Shown piece after piece: positions 12,573-14,626 of a stretch of DNA of 14,626 bases (position 1 is its first letter; each line of letters opens with the position of its first letter). The stretch is from JBDKTH01 sp964558295 (GTDB taxonomy: Bacteria > Planctomycetota > Planctomycetia > Pirellulales > Thermoguttaceae), in the NCBI GenBank assembly GCA_964558295.1, contig CAZLDQ010000146.1:1-14626 (forward strand), read 5' to 3'. Position numbers and translations under genes: made by a program. The notes beneath the pieces are model-generated. The model did no database searches, was not told the DNA's origin, and saw only the letters and a program-made list of their open reading frames with translations.

Positions 12573-14626
12573 ATGATTCGCACCTTCTTGATTGTTGTGT
12601 TGACACTCCTGGCTTCGCCCGTTGCCGTACAGGCCGACAACCTCCTGACCAACGGGGATTGGGAACAAGGGGGGACCGGGTGGAACCGGGTGTGGTCGCG
12701 AACGGGGGACGTCAAAGCGGAATTGGATCAGAAGGAAAAGCACGGCGGACGGCAAGCAATCCGCGTGGAGCATACCGGCGAGCAGGACTGGAGCTTGGGG
12801 CAAGAGAAACGACTGACCGTCAAGCCGGGGGCGATTTACGAGCTGTCGGGCTGGATGCGGGTCGATGGCAAGGGGACCGGGACGTTGAACGTCGCGCTGT
12901 TCGACGCCAAAGGGGAGGCGATCGACTGGAGTTTTGGCGGCCGTTCGCTTCGGGCTACCAAGGGATGGAAAGAGGTCCGTTCCCGCTTTATCATCCCGGC
13001 CGGCACGGTGGCTATCTGGCCGCGTCTGATAGGGAGCGGCCCCGTGACGGTCTGGCTGGATGACGCCTCGCTCACGCAGGTCGGATCGCTCGACGAGCTT
13101 CGCGTCCAAGGATTGCCGCCGTCGCTTAAGGCGACCAGTTCCACCTTGGAGGTGACCCTGCGGACGGCCGACGGCTCGATGAGCGTGGTCGACCGGCGCA
13201 GCGGCCGAACCTGGCAGCAGCGGCCCAGTGCCGAACTGATCGTGCGAGACGCCAAGACGATCGACGGCGGGCTGGCCGTGAAACTGTTCTACCCGGTCGA
13301 GATGATGGAGATCGCCGGCCTCCTGCGGCTCGACGCGAAGCAGCCGGAATTGGCCGTCGAACTGACGGCCACCGGACCGCTTGGCAAACGTCTGTCGTAC
13401 CCCGCGCCGTTTAAATCCGAGAAGGGGATGTTTTTGGTGATGCCGGTCAACGAGGGGATCAGCTATCCGGTGGACGACGAGACGCTCACGCCGATGTCCT
13501 ACTACCTCTACGGTGGTCATGGTCTCTGCATGGCCTGGTACGGGATGACCGATGGCCAACGCGGGGTGATGACGCTGGTCGAGACGCCCGACGACGCCTG
13601 GGTGAACGTGCCGCGCGAGGACGGGCTGTTGACGCTCGTGCCGCAGTGGCAAGGGCAAAAAGGGCAATTCGGCTATCCGCGGCGGCTTCGCTACGTGTTC
13701 TTTGATGACGGCGGTTACGTGGCGATGTGCAAACGCTATCGCCAACACGCCAAGCAGACAGGGCTTTTCAAGACGCTCGAAGAAAAACGCAAGGAAAACC
13801 GCTACGTCGATCAGTTGATCGGCGCGGTCAATGTCTGGGCCTTCGGCAAGGACCCGGTGGCGATGTGCCGGGAGATGCAGTCGCTGGGGATCGAGCGGAT
13901 CCTCTGGAGCGGCGGCGGCAAGCCGGAAGCGATCCAGCAACTCAACGAGATGAACGTGCTGACGAGCCGCTACGACATCTACCAGGACTCGATGAATCCG
14001 GCCAACTTTCCCAAGCTCTCGGGGAAGCATCGCGACTGGACGAGCGAGGCTTGGCCGCATGACCTGATGCTCGACGAGAATGGCGACTGGATTCGTGGGT
14101 GGAAGGTGAAAGGGAAGGATGGCGAGTGGTATCCATGCGGTGTGTTGTGCGACCGTCAGGCGGTGGACTATGCGCGGCGACGAATTCCGGCCGAGTTGAA
14201 GACCTATCCTTTTCACTGCCGGTTTATCGACACAACGACCGCCTCGCCGTGGCGCGAGTGTTATGCGCCGGAGCATCCGGTGACGCGGTCGGAGAGCCGT
14301 CAGTATAAGATGGACCTGTTGCGGGTGGTCAGCGGAGAGTGTGGCCTGGTAACCGGCAGCGAGACGGGGCATGACGCGGCGGTCCCCGTGCTGCATTATT
14401 TCGAAGGGATGCTGAGCCTAGGGCCGTATCGCGTCCCCGATTCGGGACGAAACATGATCCAGGCTGTGCTGGACGTGCCGGAACGCGTGGCCAAGTTCCA
14501 GACGGGGCATTTTTACCGGTTGCCGCTTTGGGAACTAGTCTATCACGATTGCGTGGTAGCCCAGTGGTACTGGGGCGACTACAACAACAAGCTGCCGACC
14601 CTCTGGGACCGCCGCGACCTGTGGAA
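12573..14626 (+). CDS. large secreted glycoside hydrolase-like protein (DUF5696/GH101-like), 3' end outside the window
   Basis: The frame stays open from ATG 12573 to the window edge, giving 684 residues without a stop. Residues 1-21 form a signal peptide (MIRTFLIVVLTLLASPVAVQA). Residues about 22-166 look like a carbohydrate-binding jelly roll: DNLLTNGDWEQGGTGWNRVW at the start, YELSGWMRV in the middle, and VTVWLDDASL at the end. A beta-rich domain follows to about 400, then a TIM-barrel-like part from about 410 (LIGAVNVWAFGKDP, GIERILWSGGGKPEAI). Striking conserved-looking blocks are FIDTTTASPWRECY, with D553 and E562, and VTGSETGHDAAVPV, with E597 and D601; these acids are candidate catalytic residues. 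The pattern recalls planctomycete proteins annotated as DUF5696 or GH101-like hydrolases. Assignment is from memory and activity is unproven. The start has no clear Shine-Dalgarno site but is the first ATG giving a signal peptide. Confidence 0.8.
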   Translation, partial: MIRTFLIVVLTLLASPVAVQADNLLTNGDWEQGGTGWNRVWSRTGDVKAELDQKEKHGGRQAIRVEHTGEQDWSLGQEKRLTVKPGAIYELSGWMRVDGKGTGTLNVALFDAKGEAIDWSFGGRSLRATKGWKEVRSRFIIPAGTVAIWPRLIGSGPVTVWLDDASLTQVGSLDELRVQGLPPSLKATSSTLEVTLRTADGSMSVVDRRSGRTWQQRPSAELIVRDAKTIDGGLAVKLFYPVEMMEIAGLLRLDAKQPELAVELTATGPLGKRLSYPAPFKSEKGMFLVMPVNEGISYPVDDETLTPMSYYLYGGHGLCMAWYGMTDGQRGVMTLVETPDDAWVNVPREDGLLTLVPQWQGQKGQFGYPRRLRYVFFDDGGYVAMCKRYRQHAKQTGLFKTLEEKRKENRYVDQLIGAVNVWAFGKDPVAMCREMQSLGIERILWSGGGKPEAIQQLNEMNVLTSRYDIYQDSMNPANFPKLSGKHRDWTSEAWPHDLMLDENGDWIRGWKVKGKDGEWYPCGVLCDRQAVDYARRRIPAELKTYPFHCRFIDTTTASPWRECYAPEHPVTRSESRQYKMDLLRVVSGECGLVTGSETGHDAAVPVLHYFEGMLSLGPYRVPDSGRNMIQAVLDVPERVAKFQTGHFYRLPLWELVYHDCVVAQWYWGDYNNKLPTLWDRRDLW

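Noticed and set aside
11213..12715. 500-codon open frame on the minus strand opposite the porin
   Set aside because: It spans the porin and the start of the next gene on the other strand and shows no family motif.
12543..14396. 617-codon open frame on the minus strand opposite the hydrolase-like gene
   Set aside because: It is antisense to a gene with signal peptide and recognisable domains. Its translation is His/Arg/Pro-rich without motifs, as expected of antisense frames in GC-rich DNA.
1..14626. CRISPR array, tRNA, rRNA, transposase or phage genes
   Set aside because: I looked for regular direct repeats, clover-leaf patterns and mobile-element protein motifs and saw none.

Overview
The window reads as GC-rich planctomycete chromosome (Pirellulales-like). 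I infer this from several signs together: many Gfo/Idh/MocA oxidoreductases with Tat leaders (RRxFLK/R), a DUF6807 (PmoA-like) protein next to them, a secreted protein with a PEP-CTERM tail, a XylR-type AraC regulator with a LacI-like sensor domain, and a secreted proline-rich protein resembling families I know mainly from planctomycetes. No taxonomic search was possible.

Layout. (1) Positions 79-1233 hold a housekeeping operon, rplM-rpsI (ribosomal proteins L13 and S9), with a good promoter and a strong terminator that also serves the converging gene. (2) Positions 1236-3126 carry two minus-strand genes: a secreted proline-rich protein of unknown function and a Tat-exported TIM-barrel protein of the sugar phosphate isomerase/epimerase family with its own promoter. 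(3) Positions 3127-3839 contain no convincing gene but several palindromes and two adjacent hairpins. (4) Positions 3840-9579 form a plus-strand operon: oxidoreductase 1 (Tat), oxidoreductase 2 (no Tat leader), a DUF6807 protein, oxidoreductase 3 (Tat) and a PEP-CTERM protein. Intergenic gaps are only 10-51 bases. (5) Positions 9685-10950 hold a XylR-like regulator with a consensus-like promoter. (6) Positions 11132-14626 hold an outer-membrane beta-barrel porin and the first 684 residues of a large secreted protein resembling DUF5696 glycoside hydrolases, cut by the window edge.

Working together. The most economical reading is a carbohydrate-use locus. The porin would admit an oligosaccharide or glycoside and the secreted hydrolase-like protein would act on it. 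The oxidoreductases and TIM-barrel protein would oxidise, epimerise or eliminate sugar units, and the XylR-like protein would sense a sugar. Three oxidoreductases plus an exported TIM-barrel protein resemble the parts used for oxidation-then-elimination cleavage of glycosides, here apparently placed largely outside the cytoplasm. That is inference; no substrate can be read from the sequence.

Quality. Two runs of exactly ten Ns (5775-5784 and 9514-9523) are scaffold placeholders, each inside a gene. Neither has a frame-preserving length, so a naive translation breaks both genes. After the second gap the true frame encodes a hydrophobic stretch and a basic tail, which is the end of a PEP-CTERM signal.
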